64,000 bases of DNA from Gammaproteobacteria bacterium RIFCSPHIGHO2_12_FULL_63_22 (lineage in GTDB: Bacteria > Pseudomonadota > Gammaproteobacteria > Xanthomonadales > Xanthomonadaceae): contig MGYJ01000047.1 in NCBI GenBank assembly GCA_001801685.1, positions 51,374 to 115,373 of the forward strand, in the 5' to 3' direction. Positions 42,715 to 51,003 of this stretch are shown here, piece by piece. Made by a program: the position numbers and the translations under genes. The notes below the pieces were generated by a model, which saw nothing but the letters and a program-made list of their open reading frames with translations, had not been told where the DNA came from and searched no databases. Numbering within the stretch: the stretch's first letter is position 1; each line of letters starts with the position of its first letter.

Positions 42715-44388
42715 TCAATCGATCATGGGCAGGTGCAGGCCCTGTTCCCGCGCGCAGTCACGGGCGATCTCGTAGCCCGCATCGGCATGCCGCATCACGC
42801 CGGTGCCCGGGTCGTTCCAAAGTACGCGCGCCAGGCGCCGGTCGGCCGCCTCGGTCCCGTCGGCCACGATGACCACGCCGCTGTGCTGGCTGTAGCCCAT
42901 GCCCACGCCGCCGCCATGGTGCAACGACACCCAGGTCGCGCCGCCGGCGACATTCAGCATCGCATTCAGCAAGGGCCAGTCCGACACGGCGTCCGAGCCA
43001 TCCAGCATCGCTTCGGTCTCGCGATTGGGGGACGCGACCGAACCGGAGTCGAGATGGTCGCGCCCGATCACGATCGGCGCCGACAACTCACCGTCACGCA
43101 CCATCTGGTTGAAGGCCAGCGCCAGGCGATGGCGATCGCCCAGGCCGACCCAGCAGATACGGGCGGGCAAGCCCTGGAAACTGATGCGCTCGCGCGCCAT
43201 GTCCAGCCAGCGATGCAGGTGCTTGTCGTCGGGCAGCAATTGCTTCACCCGCGCGTCGGTCTTGTAGATGTCATCGGGGTCGCCACTCAGGGCCACCCAA
43301 CGGAACGGGCCCACGCCGCGGCAAAAAAGTGGACGGACATAAGCCGGCACGAAGCCCGGGAAATCGAAGGCATCGTGGCAGCCGACATCCTTGGCCATCT
43401 GCCGGATGTTGTTGCCGTAGTCGAAGGTGGGAATGCCCTGGTCTTCGAAATGCAGCATCGCTTCCACGTGCACGCGCATGGAATGCTTCGCGGCATCGAT
43501 CACCGATTGCGGATCGGAAACCTGGCGATCCCACCACTGTTCCAGGGTCCAGCCGGCCGGCAGGTAGCCATGCAAGGGATCGTGCGCCGAGGTCTGGTCG
43601 GTGACGGCATCGGGACGGACGCCACGTCGAACGAGTTCGGGCAGGATTTCCGCGGCATTGCCGAGCAAGGCCACCGAAATCGCCTTGCCTTCGGCGCAGT
43701 GGCGCTCGATGCGGGCGAGCGCGTCTTCAACGTCGCTTGCCTGCTCGTCCACGTAACGGGTCTTCAGGCGCATGTCGATGCGGCTTTGCTGGCATTCGAT
43801 GTTCAGCGAGCAAGCACCTGCCAAGGACGCCGCCAGCGGCTGCGCGCCGCCCATGCCGCCCAGGCCGGCGGTGAGTATCCACTTGCCGCGCAGGTCGCCG
43901 CCGTAATGCTGGCGGCCCATCTCGACGAAGGTTTCGTACGTGCCCTGCACGATGCCCTGCGAGCCGATGTAGATCCAGCTGCCGGCCGTCATCTGGCCGT
44001 ACATCATCAGGCCCTTGCGATCGAGCGCGTTGAAGTGTTCCCACGTCGCCCAGTGCGGCACCAGGTTCGAGTTGGCCAGCAGCACGCGCGGCGCATCGGG
44101 ATGCGACGGGAACACGCCGACGGGCTTGCCGGACTGGATCAGCAGGGTCTGGTCGTCTTCCAGCGTACGCAGGGTCTCCAGGATCTTGTCGTAGCTGGCC
44201 CAGTCGCGCGCGGCGCGGCCGATGCCGCCATAGACCACCAGTTCCTGTGGGTTTTCGGCGACTTCCGCGTCCAGGTTGTTCTGGATCATCCGGTAGGCAG
44301 CTTCGGTCAGCCAGCTCTTGCAGCTGAGGGTCGTGCCGCGCGGTGCGCGGATGTGGCGGCTGGAATCCTTGCGGCTGTGTGCGGACAT
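42715..44388 (-). CDS. hutU: Urocanate hydratase
   Basis: A 557-residue urocanase, the NAD-dependent second enzyme of histidine degradation, converting urocanate to 4-imidazolone-5-propanoate. Typical parts are QGKPVGVF-like [45 protein letters not shown], the NAD-binding [31 protein letters not shown], and the active-site Cys in [28 protein letters not shown] is near the C-terminus. The length matches E. coli-type HutU. It has its own promoter (TATAAT at 44413-44418, minus) and GGAG before the ATG. Confidence 0.96.
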   Translation of the reverse strand: MSAHSRKDSSRHIRAPRGTTLSCKSWLTEAAYRMIQNNLDAEVAENPQELVVYGGIGRAARDWASYDKILETLRTLEDDQTLLIQSGKPVGVFPSHPDAPRVLLANSNLVPHWATWEHFNALDRKGLMMYGQMTAGSWIYIGSQGIVQGTYETFVEMGRQHYGGDLRGKWILTAGLGGMGGAQPLAASLAGACSLNIECQQSRIDMRLKTRYVDEQASDVEDALARIERHCAEGKAISVALLGNAAEILPELVRRGVRPDAVTDQTSAHDPLHGYLPAGWTLEQWWDRQVSDPQSVIDAAKHSMRVHVEAMLHFEDQGIPTFDYGNNIRQMAKDVGCHDAFDFPGFVPAYVRPLFCRGVGPFRWVALSGDPDDIYKTDARVKQLLPDDKHLHRWLDMARERISFQGLPARICWVGLGDRHRLALAFNQMVRDGELSAPIVIGRDHLDSGSVASPNRETEAMLDGSDAVSDWPLLNAMLNVAGGATWVSLHHGGGVGMGYSQHSGVVIVADGTEAADRRLARVLWNDPGTGVMRHADAGYEIARDCAREQGLHLPMID

Positions 44389-44412
44389 GTCTGGCTCCGG
44401 AGTCTTCCCGCA

Positions 44413-44418
44413 ATTATA
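44413..44418 (-). promoter_or_regulatory. -10 element of hutU
   Basis: On the minus strand CCTATAATTG gives a perfect TATAAT, 24 bases before the hutU ATG with a GGAG ribosome site between. No clear -35 is recognisable. The divergent TSUP gene shares the 76-base region. Confidence 0.5.
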
Positions 44419-44464
44419 GGATGTGCGGCTCCGCTAGACTTCACCCGAACCGGGGAGGCTGGGA

Positions 44465-45202
44465 ATGCAGGTCGAATATCTGGCGGTGTTGGTGCTGGCG
44501 ATCGGCGTGGTCGCGTTCCTGTATTCCTCGGTCGGGCATGCCGGCGCATCCGGCTACATCGCGGTGATGACGCTCGCTTCACTGTCCCCGGCAGTCATCA
44601 AGCCCAGCGCGCTGGTTTTGAACATCCTGGTCGCCAGTATCGGCAGCTGGCAGTTCTACCGCGCTGGCCACTTTCGTTGGAGCCTGTTCTGGCCCTTCGC
44701 GCTGCTCTCGATCCCACTCGCATTCCTGGGCGGATACCTCGACCTGCCGAGCCATCTCTTCAAACTGCTGGTCGGCATCGTGTTGCTGGTGTCGGCCCTG
44801 TATTTCTTCTGGCGCCCGGACAACGACGATGTCGGACCGGCGCCGGCCCTGCCGATCGCGATTGCGTCGGGCGGCATGCTCGGCTTCTTCGCGGGCCTGA
44901 CCGGCACCGGCGGCGGCATATTCCTCACGCCCCTGCTGCTGGTGATGCACTGGGCGCGGACGAAGGAGGCCGCGGCGGCGGCGGCGCTTTTCATCCTGGT
45001 CAACTCCATCGCCGGCCTGGCCGGCAATGCGACCAGCGTCGGCTTCGTTCCCTCGCTGGTGTGGCCGCTGGCCATCGCCGCCGTGGTCGGCGGAAGCGCC
45101 GGGTCCTATTTTGGAAGCCGCCGCTATCCGGCGGCCACCATCAAGCGGCTGCTGGCGGCCGTGCTGGTCATTGCGGGGCTGAAACTCCTGCTTACCGCCT
45201 GA
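44465..45202 (+). CDS. TSUP (TauE/SafE)-family membrane permease
   Basis: A 245-residue inner-membrane protein with about eight hydrophobic segments in two halves. The first half has YSSVGHAGASGYIAVM and the second GMLGFFAGLTGTGGGIFLTPLLL, the paired TSUP signatures. The family exports or takes up sulfite, sulfoacetate and other organosulfur anions; the actual substrate is unknown. GGGGAGG precedes the ATG. It is divergent from hutU, and a homoserine dehydrogenase gene follows 121 bases later. Confidence 0.87.
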   Translation: MQVEYLAVLVLAIGVVAFLYSSVGHAGASGYIAVMTLASLSPAVIKPSALVLNILVASIGSWQFYRAGHFRWSLFWPFALLSIPLAFLGGYLDLPSHLFKLLVGIVLLVSALYFFWRPDNDDVGPAPALPIAIASGGMLGFFAGLTGTGGGIFLTPLLLVMHWARTKEAAAAAALFILVNSIAGLAGNATSVGFVPSLVWPLAIAAVVGGSAGSYFGSRRYPAATIKRLLAAVLVIAGLKLLLTA

Positions 45203-45251
45203 TCGCCACCGGCCACCGGGCCGCCCGGCGCTTGACAGGCATGGGAAATCG

Positions 45252-45283
45252 TTATATCTCTGTATCGCGATGAAGGTATATAA
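45252..45283. promoter_or_regulatory. 32-bp imperfect palindrome centred on CGCG, candidate operator
   Basis: TTATATCTCTGTAT-CGCG-ATGAAGGTATATAA: 10 of 14 arm positions pair across the CGCG centre, with the outer six (TTATAT/ATATAA) perfect. It lies 40-72 bases before the GTG start of the homoserine dehydrogenase gene and just after a TTGACA (45232-45237), so it overlaps the likely -10. An ArsR-type regulator of methionine metabolism such as SahR would be a fitting binder, but that is inference. Confidence 0.5.
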
Positions 45284-45323
45284 CTCTCGCGCCCTACCCC
45301 TTTACGGTCCAGAGGATTTTCCA

Positions 45324-46478
45324 GTGAGTGCTGCCCTGCACGCCGGCGCCAACGCGCCCCGAAGCGATCGCCCCGCCGTTCCTGCCGTGTTTGCCGCGCC
45401 TGGTGAATCGGTTGCGCGCATCGACCTGGTGCTGGTGGGCGCGCGCGGCCAGGTCGGCAGCGCGCTTCGCCGCCAGCTCGATAGACGGCGCCATTGGCTG
45501 CGCGAACACACCGGCGTCGATTACACGCTGCTGGCCGCGTTCGACCGCCGTGGATTCGCGCACGACCTGCAGGGCCTGCAACTGGAAAGCTTCGAACAGG
45601 ACCTGCAGCCGCGTCGTGACAACGACCTGGAGCTGCTGCTCGCGCGCCTGACCCGGCCCGGCGCAGCGCCAGCCGTTTTCATCGACTGCACGGCCAGCGA
45701 CGAAGTGGCCGACTGGTATCCGCGGCTGCTGTCCGGTGGCGTAGGCGTGGTCGGCGCAAACAAGCGCGCCAATGCGCGCAGTCTCTCCCACTTCCACGAA
45801 TTGCAGCGGCTGTCGCGTCGCCATGGCGCTCCGTATCGCTATGAGACGACCGTGGGTGCGGCGATTCCCGTGCTCGGTCCGATTCGCGACGTACGACTTC
45901 GCGGCGAGACCATCCGTTCGCTGCAAGGCGTGCTGTCAGGATCGCTCAGCCACATCCTGCATCGCCTTCACGAAGGTTGCCTGTTTTCCGACGCCGTCGC
46001 CGAGGCCAGCGCCCTGGGGCTGACCGAGCCGGATCCTTTCGAAGATTTGCGCGCAGAGGACCTGGCGCGCAAGTTGCTGGTGCTCGGCCGCGAGGCAGGC
46101 TTTGCGCTTGAATTGGAATCAGTGGCCATCGAGTCCCTGGTGGACGACGCGAACGATGCCTCGGGCACTCTGCGCGAGCGGCTCCGCGCGCAAGACGCCC
46201 GCTGGCAAGCGCGGATTTCCGAGGCACTCGGCCGTGGCGAGCGGCTGGTGATGGTGGCGCAAGTGGATGCGGACGGCGGACGCGTCGGCATCCAGTCCCT
46301 GCCCGTGGCGTCGCCCTTCGCGCAACTCAAGCCTGGCGAAAACCTGGTGCTGGTACACACCGACCTGCAGGCGACCACGCCACTGGCGCTGGGTGGCAAG
46401 GGCGCGGGCGCGGAAATTACCGCCGCAGGCGTCTTCAGCGACATCGTCGCCGCCGCGAACCAACTGCTGCGCCGTTGA
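45324..46478 (+). CDS. Homoserine dehydrogenase
   Basis: A 384-residue homoserine dehydrogenase that reduces aspartate semialdehyde to homoserine for methionine, threonine and isoleucine. The nucleotide-binding motif LVLVGARGQVGSALRR, the ANKRAN block, YRYETTVGAAIPVLGPI (catalytic-site region) and LQGVLSGSLSHIL are present; the C-terminal ACT domain of long forms is absent. GTG 45324 with AGAGGA upstream is preferred. An ATG at 45270 is in frame but lies inside the palindrome, has no ribosome site and adds a non-conserved tail. It resembles the enzyme placed in methionine operons of Xanthomonas rather than the ThrA fusion. Confidence 0.87.
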   Translation: MSAALHAGANAPRSDRPAVPAVFAAPGESVARIDLVLVGARGQVGSALRRQLDRRRHWLREHTGVDYTLLAAFDRRGFAHDLQGLQLESFEQDLQPRRDNDLELLLARLTRPGAAPAVFIDCTASDEVADWYPRLLSGGVGVVGANKRANARSLSHFHELQRLSRRHGAPYRYETTVGAAIPVLGPIRDVRLRGETIRSLQGVLSGSLSHILHRLHEGCLFSDAVAEASALGLTEPDPFEDLRAEDLARKLLVLGREAGFALELESVAIESLVDDANDASGTLRERLRAQDARWQARISEALGRGERLVMVAQVDADGGRVGIQSLPVASPFAQLKPGENLVLVHTDLQATTPLALGGKGAGAEITAAGVFSDIVAAANQLLRR

Positions 46479-46512
46479 GTGCAGTCTTGCGTCGTTGAGT
46501 CCAGGCTCGCGT
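46473..46512 (+). repeat. Small 20-bp tandem duplication at the homoserine dehydrogenase stop
   Basis: CGTTGAGTGCAGTCTTGCGT is followed at once by CGTTGAGTCCAGGCTCGCGT, 17 of 20 bases identical. The first copy contains the stop codon of the gene, and the second ends 9 bases before hutF's stop. It is probably a local slippage duplication. Confidence 0.6.
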
Positions 46513-46520
46513 CGCTGGCC

Positions 46521-47744
46521 TCAGCTATCGCTGAGCAGCCCGCGCATCGAATCCCGGAACCGCTGGCGGATGCGTTCGCCGTGCACATGCCGGCCGGATT
46601 CGATGACCCGCCTACCCTGTACGAAGACATCCTTCACCGGGCAGCCATTGCCCGCGAACACGAATCGATCGTGCAGGTCCATCGCTGATACGCCGCACAT
46701 CGAGGCCGACTGTTCGTCCAGCACCAGCAGGTCATCTTCCTGCAGCCCATGGCCGTTGGACTGGCGTCCCCCGGCGATGGCGCGCATCACCAGGCTTTCG
46801 CCGCTGCTGGGCAATTCGCGCGTCGCGGCAATATTGCGCTGCCGGGAAACCAGTCGCTGGCCGTATTCGAGCCAACGCAATTCTTCGACCGGCGACACCG
46901 ACACGTTGGAGTCCGAACCGATTCCGATGCGACCGCCGCGCGCGATGAAATCGCGAAGCGGAAAGACACCGTCACCCAGGTTGGCCTCCGTGGTTGGACA
47001 CAGGGCTACCACCGCCTTGCTCGAGGCGATGCCGACCAGCTCCGACGCCTGCACATGCGTTGCGTGCACGAGGGTCCAGGCATCATCCACCGCGGCGTTG
47101 GCCAGCAACCACTCCACCGGGCGCGCACCGCGCGAGGCAATGCATTCCTCCACTTCGGCGGTCTGTTCGGAGATATGGATGTGGATCGGGCGCAGCGCGC
47201 CGACCTGCGGCGCGGCGAGCACGTCGCGCATCGCATCGGCGGGCACGGCGCGCAGGCTGTGCAATGCGACTCCGACCCGCAGCATCGGATCTTCCTGCGC
47301 CACGAGGGTATCGAGCAGGGAAAGATAGGCATCCACGTCGTGGCCGAATCGCCGTTGCCGGTCGGACAGTTCGCGACCGTCGAATCCACCGGTCATGTAC
47401 AGCACGGGCAGCAAGGTCAGGCGGATTCCCGTTTCGCGCGCGGCGGCAATGATCGCCTGCGACATGGCGGCGGGGTCGTCGTAGGGCTGGCCGCCGGCCT
47501 GGTGGTGCAGGTAATGGAATTCGCAGGTGCTGGTATATCCGGCCTGCAGCATCTCGACGAACAATTGCGCGCTGATGTCATGCAGCGATTCCGGCGTAAG
47601 CCGGCCGGCAAAGCGATACATCAGCTCGCGCCAGGTCCAGAAGCTGTCCGCGCGTTCCGATCCGCGCTCGGCCATGCCCGCCATTGCGCGCTGGAACGAG
47701 TGGGAGTGGATATTGGGGATGCCAGGTAACGAAAGCGGGTCCAT
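46521..47744 (-). CDS. hutF: Formimidoylglutamate deiminase, N-terminally short
   Basis: A 407-residue amidohydrolase that matches HutF, which deiminates N-formimidoyl-L-glutamate to N-formylglutamate. Metal ligands and signatures: PNIHSHSFQRAMAGMAER, DSFWTWRELMYR, CEFHYLHHQAGG, HIHISEQTAEVEEC, LVHATHVQ and GSDSNVSVSPVEELRWLEYGQR. HutF is usually about 450 residues; the first 40 or so, which build half of the small beta-sandwich domain, are missing. An in-frame TAG stands 12 bases upstream of ATG 47744, and TAGAAT 6 bases upstream suggests a leaderless start, so the short form is likely the real product. Activity is plausible but untested. Confidence 0.87.
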   Translation of the reverse strand: MDPLSLPGIPNIHSHSFQRAMAGMAERGSERADSFWTWRELMYRFAGRLTPESLHDISAQLFVEMLQAGYTSTCEFHYLHHQAGGQPYDDPAAMSQAIIAAARETGIRLTLLPVLYMTGGFDGRELSDRQRRFGHDVDAYLSLLDTLVAQEDPMLRVGVALHSLRAVPADAMRDVLAAPQVGALRPIHIHISEQTAEVEECIASRGARPVEWLLANAAVDDAWTLVHATHVQASELVGIASSKAVVALCPTTEANLGDGVFPLRDFIARGGRIGIGSDSNVSVSPVEELRWLEYGQRLVSRQRNIAATRELPSSGESLVMRAIAGGRQSNGHGLQEDDLLVLDEQSASMCGVSAMDLHDRFVFAGNGCPVKDVFVQGRRVIESGRHVHGERIRQRFRDSMRGLLSDS

Positions 47745-47750
47745 GGGCGA

Positions 47751-47756
47751 ATTCTA
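47751..47756 (-). promoter_or_regulatory. Candidate leaderless -10 element of hutF
   Basis: On the minus strand TAGAAT ends 6 bases before the hutF ATG, with no ribosome site between. It lies back to back with the element of the divergent CoA-transferase gene in a 38-base gap. Confidence 0.42.
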
Positions 47757-47769
47757 AACCCGGGCCGCA

Positions 47770-47775
47770 TACAAT
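47770..47775 (+). promoter_or_regulatory. Candidate leaderless -10 element of the CaiB/BaiF gene
   Basis: TACAAT ends 7 bases before ATG 47783 and no Shine-Dalgarno sequence intervenes. No convincing -35 element is seen. Confidence 0.42.
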
Positions 47776-47782
47776 CGTGCCC

Positions 47783-48943
47783 ATGCATTCCCTTTCCGGC
47801 CTGGTCGTCCTCGAATTCTCGCGCGTGCTGGCCGGCCCCTGGTGCGGCATGATGCTGGCCGACCTGGGCGCCGACGTGCTGAAGATCGAAGGCTTCGACG
47901 GCGATGAGACGCGCGGGCTCGGTCCGCCCTTCAAGGATGGTCTCTCGGCGTACTTCGCCTGCTGCAATAGAAACAAGAAGTCACTGGCTCTCGACTTGCG
48001 CCATCCGCAGGCGCGCCAGCTGGTTGAAGCACTGGTGCGACAGGCGGATGTCGTGATCGAGAATTATCGAACCGGCACGGCGGAATCGCTCGGCCTGGGC
48101 TACGCCGAACTGTCGGTGATCAATCCGCGGCTGGTTTACTGCTCGATCTCCGGTTATGGCCGCACTGGTCCCGATGCCCTGCGCCCCGGCTACGATTTCG
48201 TCGTGCAGGCCGAGTCGGGGCTGATGTCCATCACCGGTCCCGCCGACGGCGAGCCGCAGAAGGTGGGCATCGCCATCGCGGACCTCGCCACGGGCCAGAA
48301 TGCCGCCATCGCCATCCTGGCCGCGCTGCGCCACCGCGATGCCACCGGCCAGGGGCAACAGATCGACGTGTCGCTGTTCGACACGCAACTGAGCTGGCTG
48401 GTCAATGTCGGCAGCAATGCCCTGTTCACCGGCGAGGACGCGCCCCGCTACGGGAATTCGCACGCCAGCATCGTGCCTTACCAGGCCTTCGCGGCAAGCG
48501 ACGGCCAATTCGTGCTGGCCATTGCCAGCGAGAAATTGTGGCGCCTGGCCTGCGATGCCTTGCAGCGTCCGGACTGGGCCGACGATCCGGATTTTCGCGA
48601 CAACGCATCGCGCGTGCGCAACCGCGTTGCGCTGTGCGAATCGCTCGCGGCGATCTTCGCGCAACAGCCCTTGCAGCATTGGCTTGATCTCTTCGCCGCT
48701 GCCGGCGTGCCGGCTGCACCGATCCATTCCGTGTCGCAGGCCCTGCGCTCACCGCTCGCTGCCGCGCGCGGCATGACAATGACCCTGGGCGGCGTGCCGA
48801 TGGTCGCCAGCCCGCTGCACCTGTCCGCCACGCCCGTGGACTACCGCCAGCCGCCACCGAAGCTGGGCCAGCACAGTGATGAAATCGTGCATCGCGCCGG
48901 CTGCGATCCTGATGCCCTGCGCGCCGCCGGCGCCATTCGTTAG
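47783..48943 (+). CDS. CaiB/BaiF (class III) CoA-transferase family protein
   Basis: A 386-residue class III CoA-transferase. The N-terminus LVVLEFSRVLAGPWCGMMLADLGADVLKIE, the NRNKKSLALDLRHP block and the KVGIAIADLATGQNAAIAILAAL block (with the catalytic Asp in IADLATG) are all typical. Such enzymes move CoA between carboxylic acids by an anhydride with this Asp. The substrate is unknown; it lies between hutF and hutI, though no CoA step belongs to the known histidine pathway. HutI begins 12 bases after its stop. The start codon has a TACAAT hexamer just upstream. Confidence 0.88.
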   Translation: MHSLSGLVVLEFSRVLAGPWCGMMLADLGADVLKIEGFDGDETRGLGPPFKDGLSAYFACCNRNKKSLALDLRHPQARQLVEALVRQADVVIENYRTGTAESLGLGYAELSVINPRLVYCSISGYGRTGPDALRPGYDFVVQAESGLMSITGPADGEPQKVGIAIADLATGQNAAIAILAALRHRDATGQGQQIDVSLFDTQLSWLVNVGSNALFTGEDAPRYGNSHASIVPYQAFAASDGQFVLAIASEKLWRLACDALQRPDWADDPDFRDNASRVRNRVALCESLAAIFAQQPLQHWLDLFAAAGVPAAPIHSVSQALRSPLAAARGMTMTLGGVPMVASPLHLSATPVDYRQPPPKLGQHSDEIVHRAGCDPDALRAAGAIR

Positions 48944-48949
48944 TACGAT
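48944..48949 (+). promoter_or_regulatory. Candidate leaderless -10 element of hutI
   Basis: TACGAT begins on the base after the upstream stop codon and ends 6 bases before the hutI ATG, which lacks a ribosome site. HutI could also be translated from the CaiB/BaiF transcript. Confidence 0.35.
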
Positions 48950-48955
48950 GCCGCG

Positions 48956-50203
48956 ATGAGCACTCGCACCGAACCGGAAATGCCACCTCGCTGGGACGGC
49001 CTGCTGTTCGATTGCCGGCTGGTAACGATGGACGGCGACAGCGCGGACGGCTACGGCTGCATCGACGACGGCGCCATCGCCTGGAAAGACGGCCTGCTGG
49101 CCTTCGTCGGCCGGGAGAGCGATCTTCCCGGACCCACCGCATCGCTTGCGACGTCGGTGCGGCGCGCGCACGGCGTGCTGGTCACGCCGGCGCTCATCGA
49201 TTGCCACACGCATCTGGTGTTCGCCGGCAATCGCGCGCGCGAATTCGAACAGCGGCTGCTTGGCGCGAGCTACGAGGACATCGCCCGCGCAGGCGGCGGC
49301 ATCCTTTCGACCGTGCGCGAAACCCGTGCCGCGGGCGAGGATGAATTGTTCGAACAATCCCTGGCGCGCGCCGAAGCCCTGCTGGCCGACGGCGTGGCGA
49401 CCATCGAGATCAAGTCCGGTTACGGCCTGGACCTCGAAAACGAGGCCAAGATGTTGCGCGTCGCGCGCCGGATCGGCGCCGAACTCGGCATCACGGTGCG
49501 CACGACCTTCCTGGGCGCCCATGCCTTGCCCCCGGAATTCGCCGGCGACCCGGACGCCTACATCGGCGCCTGCTGCTTCTGGTTGCGCGAGTTGCACAAC
49601 CTTGGCCTGGTCGATGCGGTGGACGGATTCTGCGAGGGCATCGGCTTCAGTCCCGACCAGATTCGCGTCATCTTCGAAGAGGCCCGCGCGCTGGGACTGC
49701 CGGTGAAGTTGCACGCGGACCAGTTGAGCGACCTGGACGGCGCCGCGCTGGTGGCAGATTTCAACGGCTTGTCGGCAGACCATCTGGAATACAGCAGCAA
49801 CGATGCCGTGCGAGCGATGGCATCGAACGGCACCGTAGCAGTGCTATTGCCCGGCGCCTTCCATGTGTTGAGGGAAACCCGTTTGCCACCCGTGCAGGCG
49901 CTTCGGGATGCCGGTGTCGCGATGGCCGTATCCACCGACCTGAATCCCGGCACTTCGCCATTGCAGTCACTGCGCCTGGCGATGTCCCTGGCCTGCACGC
50001 ACTTCAAGCTGACGCCCGCCGAGGCCTTGCGCGGCGCGACGGAGCATGCGGCACGCGCGCTCGGTCTCGACGACCGCGGCTGCCTGCGCGTGGGCATGCG
50101 CGCCGACCTGGCGCTGTGGGATCTGGACCATCCCGCCGAACTCAGCTACTGGCTCGGCGGAAACCCGTTGCGTTCGATGGTCATCGGCGGCCAGGAACGA
50201 TAA
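48956..50203 (+). CDS. hutI: Imidazolonepropionase
   Basis: A 415-residue amidohydrolase, third enzyme of histidine degradation, hydrolysing imidazolone-5-propanoate to N-formimidoyl-glutamate. Metal-binding DCHTHLVFAGNRAREFE, GGGILSTVRETRAA, IEIKSGYGLDLENE, TTFLGAHALPPEF, KLHADQLSDLDGA and VSTDLNPGTSP are the family blocks. The length is normal. It follows the CaiB/BaiF gene by 12 bases and is followed directly by a terminator hairpin. Confidence 0.95.
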   Translation: MSTRTEPEMPPRWDGLLFDCRLVTMDGDSADGYGCIDDGAIAWKDGLLAFVGRESDLPGPTASLATSVRRAHGVLVTPALIDCHTHLVFAGNRAREFEQRLLGASYEDIARAGGGILSTVRETRAAGEDELFEQSLARAEALLADGVATIEIKSGYGLDLENEAKMLRVARRIGAELGITVRTTFLGAHALPPEFAGDPDAYIGACCFWLRELHNLGLVDAVDGFCEGIGFSPDQIRVIFEEARALGLPVKLHADQLSDLDGAALVADFNGLSADHLEYSSNDAVRAMASNGTVAVLLPGAFHVLRETRLPPVQALRDAGVAMAVSTDLNPGTSPLQSLRLAMSLACTHFKLTPAEALRGATEHAARALGLDDRGCLRVGMRADLALWDLDHPAELSYWLGGNPLRSMVIGGQER

Positions 50204-50224
50204 AGCCCCGCCAAGGCGGGGCTT
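50203..50224 (+). terminator. Hairpin terminator between hutI and THX genes
   Basis: AAGCCCCGCC and GGCGGGGCTT pair around a tiny AA loop, starting in the last base of the hutI stop. On the minus strand the stem is followed by TTTA, so it may also serve the leftward THX gene ending at 50250. Confidence 0.7.
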
Positions 50225-50249
50225 CGGGACTTCGGAAAAACCTGGCGAA

Positions 50250-50414
50250 TTACTTCGCGGCGGCTTTCTTTGCCGGTGCCTTCTTCGCAACCACAGGCGC
50301 CTTGGCCTTGGCCGCAACCTTGGTGACAGCCTGCTTCACCGTGGTGGCACGGGCATTGCCGTAGCTGGAAATATTGCGCTTGCCCTTGGTCGTCTTGCGA
50401 TCGCCCTTGCCCAT
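50250..50414 (-). CDS. 30S ribosomal protein THX-like with Lys/Ala tail
   Basis: A 54-residue basic protein. MGKGDRKTTKGKRNISSYGNAR matches the THX (Thx) ribosomal peptide family, which binds at the top of the 30S head. The remainder (about residues 23-54) is a Lys/Ala/Pro-rich tail like those of histone-like proteins. ATG 50414 with AAGGAA upstream is the family start; a longer in-frame reading adds 20 unrelated residues. Confidence 0.85.
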   Translation of the reverse strand: MGKGDRKTTKGKRNISSYGNARATTVKQAVTKVAAKAKAPVVAKKAPAKKAAAK

Positions 50415-50482
50415 GTCGATTCCTTGAGAAGTGTGTTTTGCAGGCGCGTAGCCTATCACCCGCGGCCTGACCAACCAAGGGA

Positions 50483-50917
50483 TCAGGGCGAATGCGAACA
50501 GTTGGCGTCGTGTACGTGCAGGTCGGTAAGGCGCAAGTTGACCAGGTGCGCGGCCCCGACCAGTACGCCGCCCGCGCTCATCATCAGTGCATGCACGAGG
50601 GCTGTTTCATGGATGAACGGAATGAACACGCCCGCCCACAGCGCAAGCAGTCCCGGCAGCAGGATGGCCATCGCGTGGTAGCCGCGGTGACGCAGGTAGC
50701 CATTCCACAAGCTGGCGATCGCCAGGGCGGTAGCGAACAGCACGAATCCGATCTCGAAGGCCGGGGAGGCCAACATGCCCAGCCCGACCACAGGCAGCAG
50801 CACCAGCGCGAACGGCAGCAGCGCGCAGTGCACGGCACAGATCACGGCTCCGACGCTGCCGAGCGAATCGACCCAGCGGTGAAGGGACCATCGAAGTGGG
50901 GACGGTTGGCTGGACAT
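50483..50917 (-). CDS. MerC-domain membrane protein
   Basis: A 144-residue inner-membrane protein with four hydrophobic helices. DSLGSVGAVICAVHCALLPF (about 14-33), with Cys and His in the first helix, is the MerC signature, and a His-rich end (DLHVHDANCSHSP) could bind metal. MerC of mercury operons imports Hg2+; chromosomal homologues of this kind are often found in Zur regulons and may move zinc. A Zur-like box covers its promoter and zur itself lies 86 bases upstream. Confidence 0.83.
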   Translation of the reverse strand: MSSQPSPLRWSLHRWVDSLGSVGAVICAVHCALLPFALVLLPVVGLGMLASPAFEIGFVLFATALAIASLWNGYLRHRGYHAMAILLPGLLALWAGVFIPFIHETALVHALMMSAGGVLVGAAHLVNLRLTDLHVHDANCSHSP

Positions 50918-50940
50918 CGGGACCTGGGCTCGGCGCGGAA

Positions 50941-50960
50941 TTGATACAGTATAACATTGC
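50941..50960. promoter_or_regulatory. Zur-like box before the MerC-domain gene
   Basis: On the minus strand GCAATGTTATACTGTATCAA: the left half AATGTTATA equals the Zur consensus half-site, and the repeat is GTTATAC-T-GTATC. It contains a TATACT -10 hexamer with TTGCCC 15 bases upstream, the same short spacing as at 21515. It lies 24 bases before the MerC start. Confidence 0.68.
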
Positions 50961-51003
50961 GCCCGACCGGGCAATTGGCTTGGAAGCGTCTGTCCGCCTT
51001 TGT

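Noticed and set aside
42265-45273. 1002-codon rightward open frame across protease, hutU and permease genes
   Set aside because: It crosses three well-supported genes and intergenic hairpins; the translation is a shadow with no domain.
45270-45323. Earlier ATG start for homoserine dehydrogenase (MKVYNSRALPLYGPE...)
   Set aside because: It lies inside the palindrome, has no Shine-Dalgarno sequence and adds a non-conserved stretch; GTG 45324 has AGAGGA.
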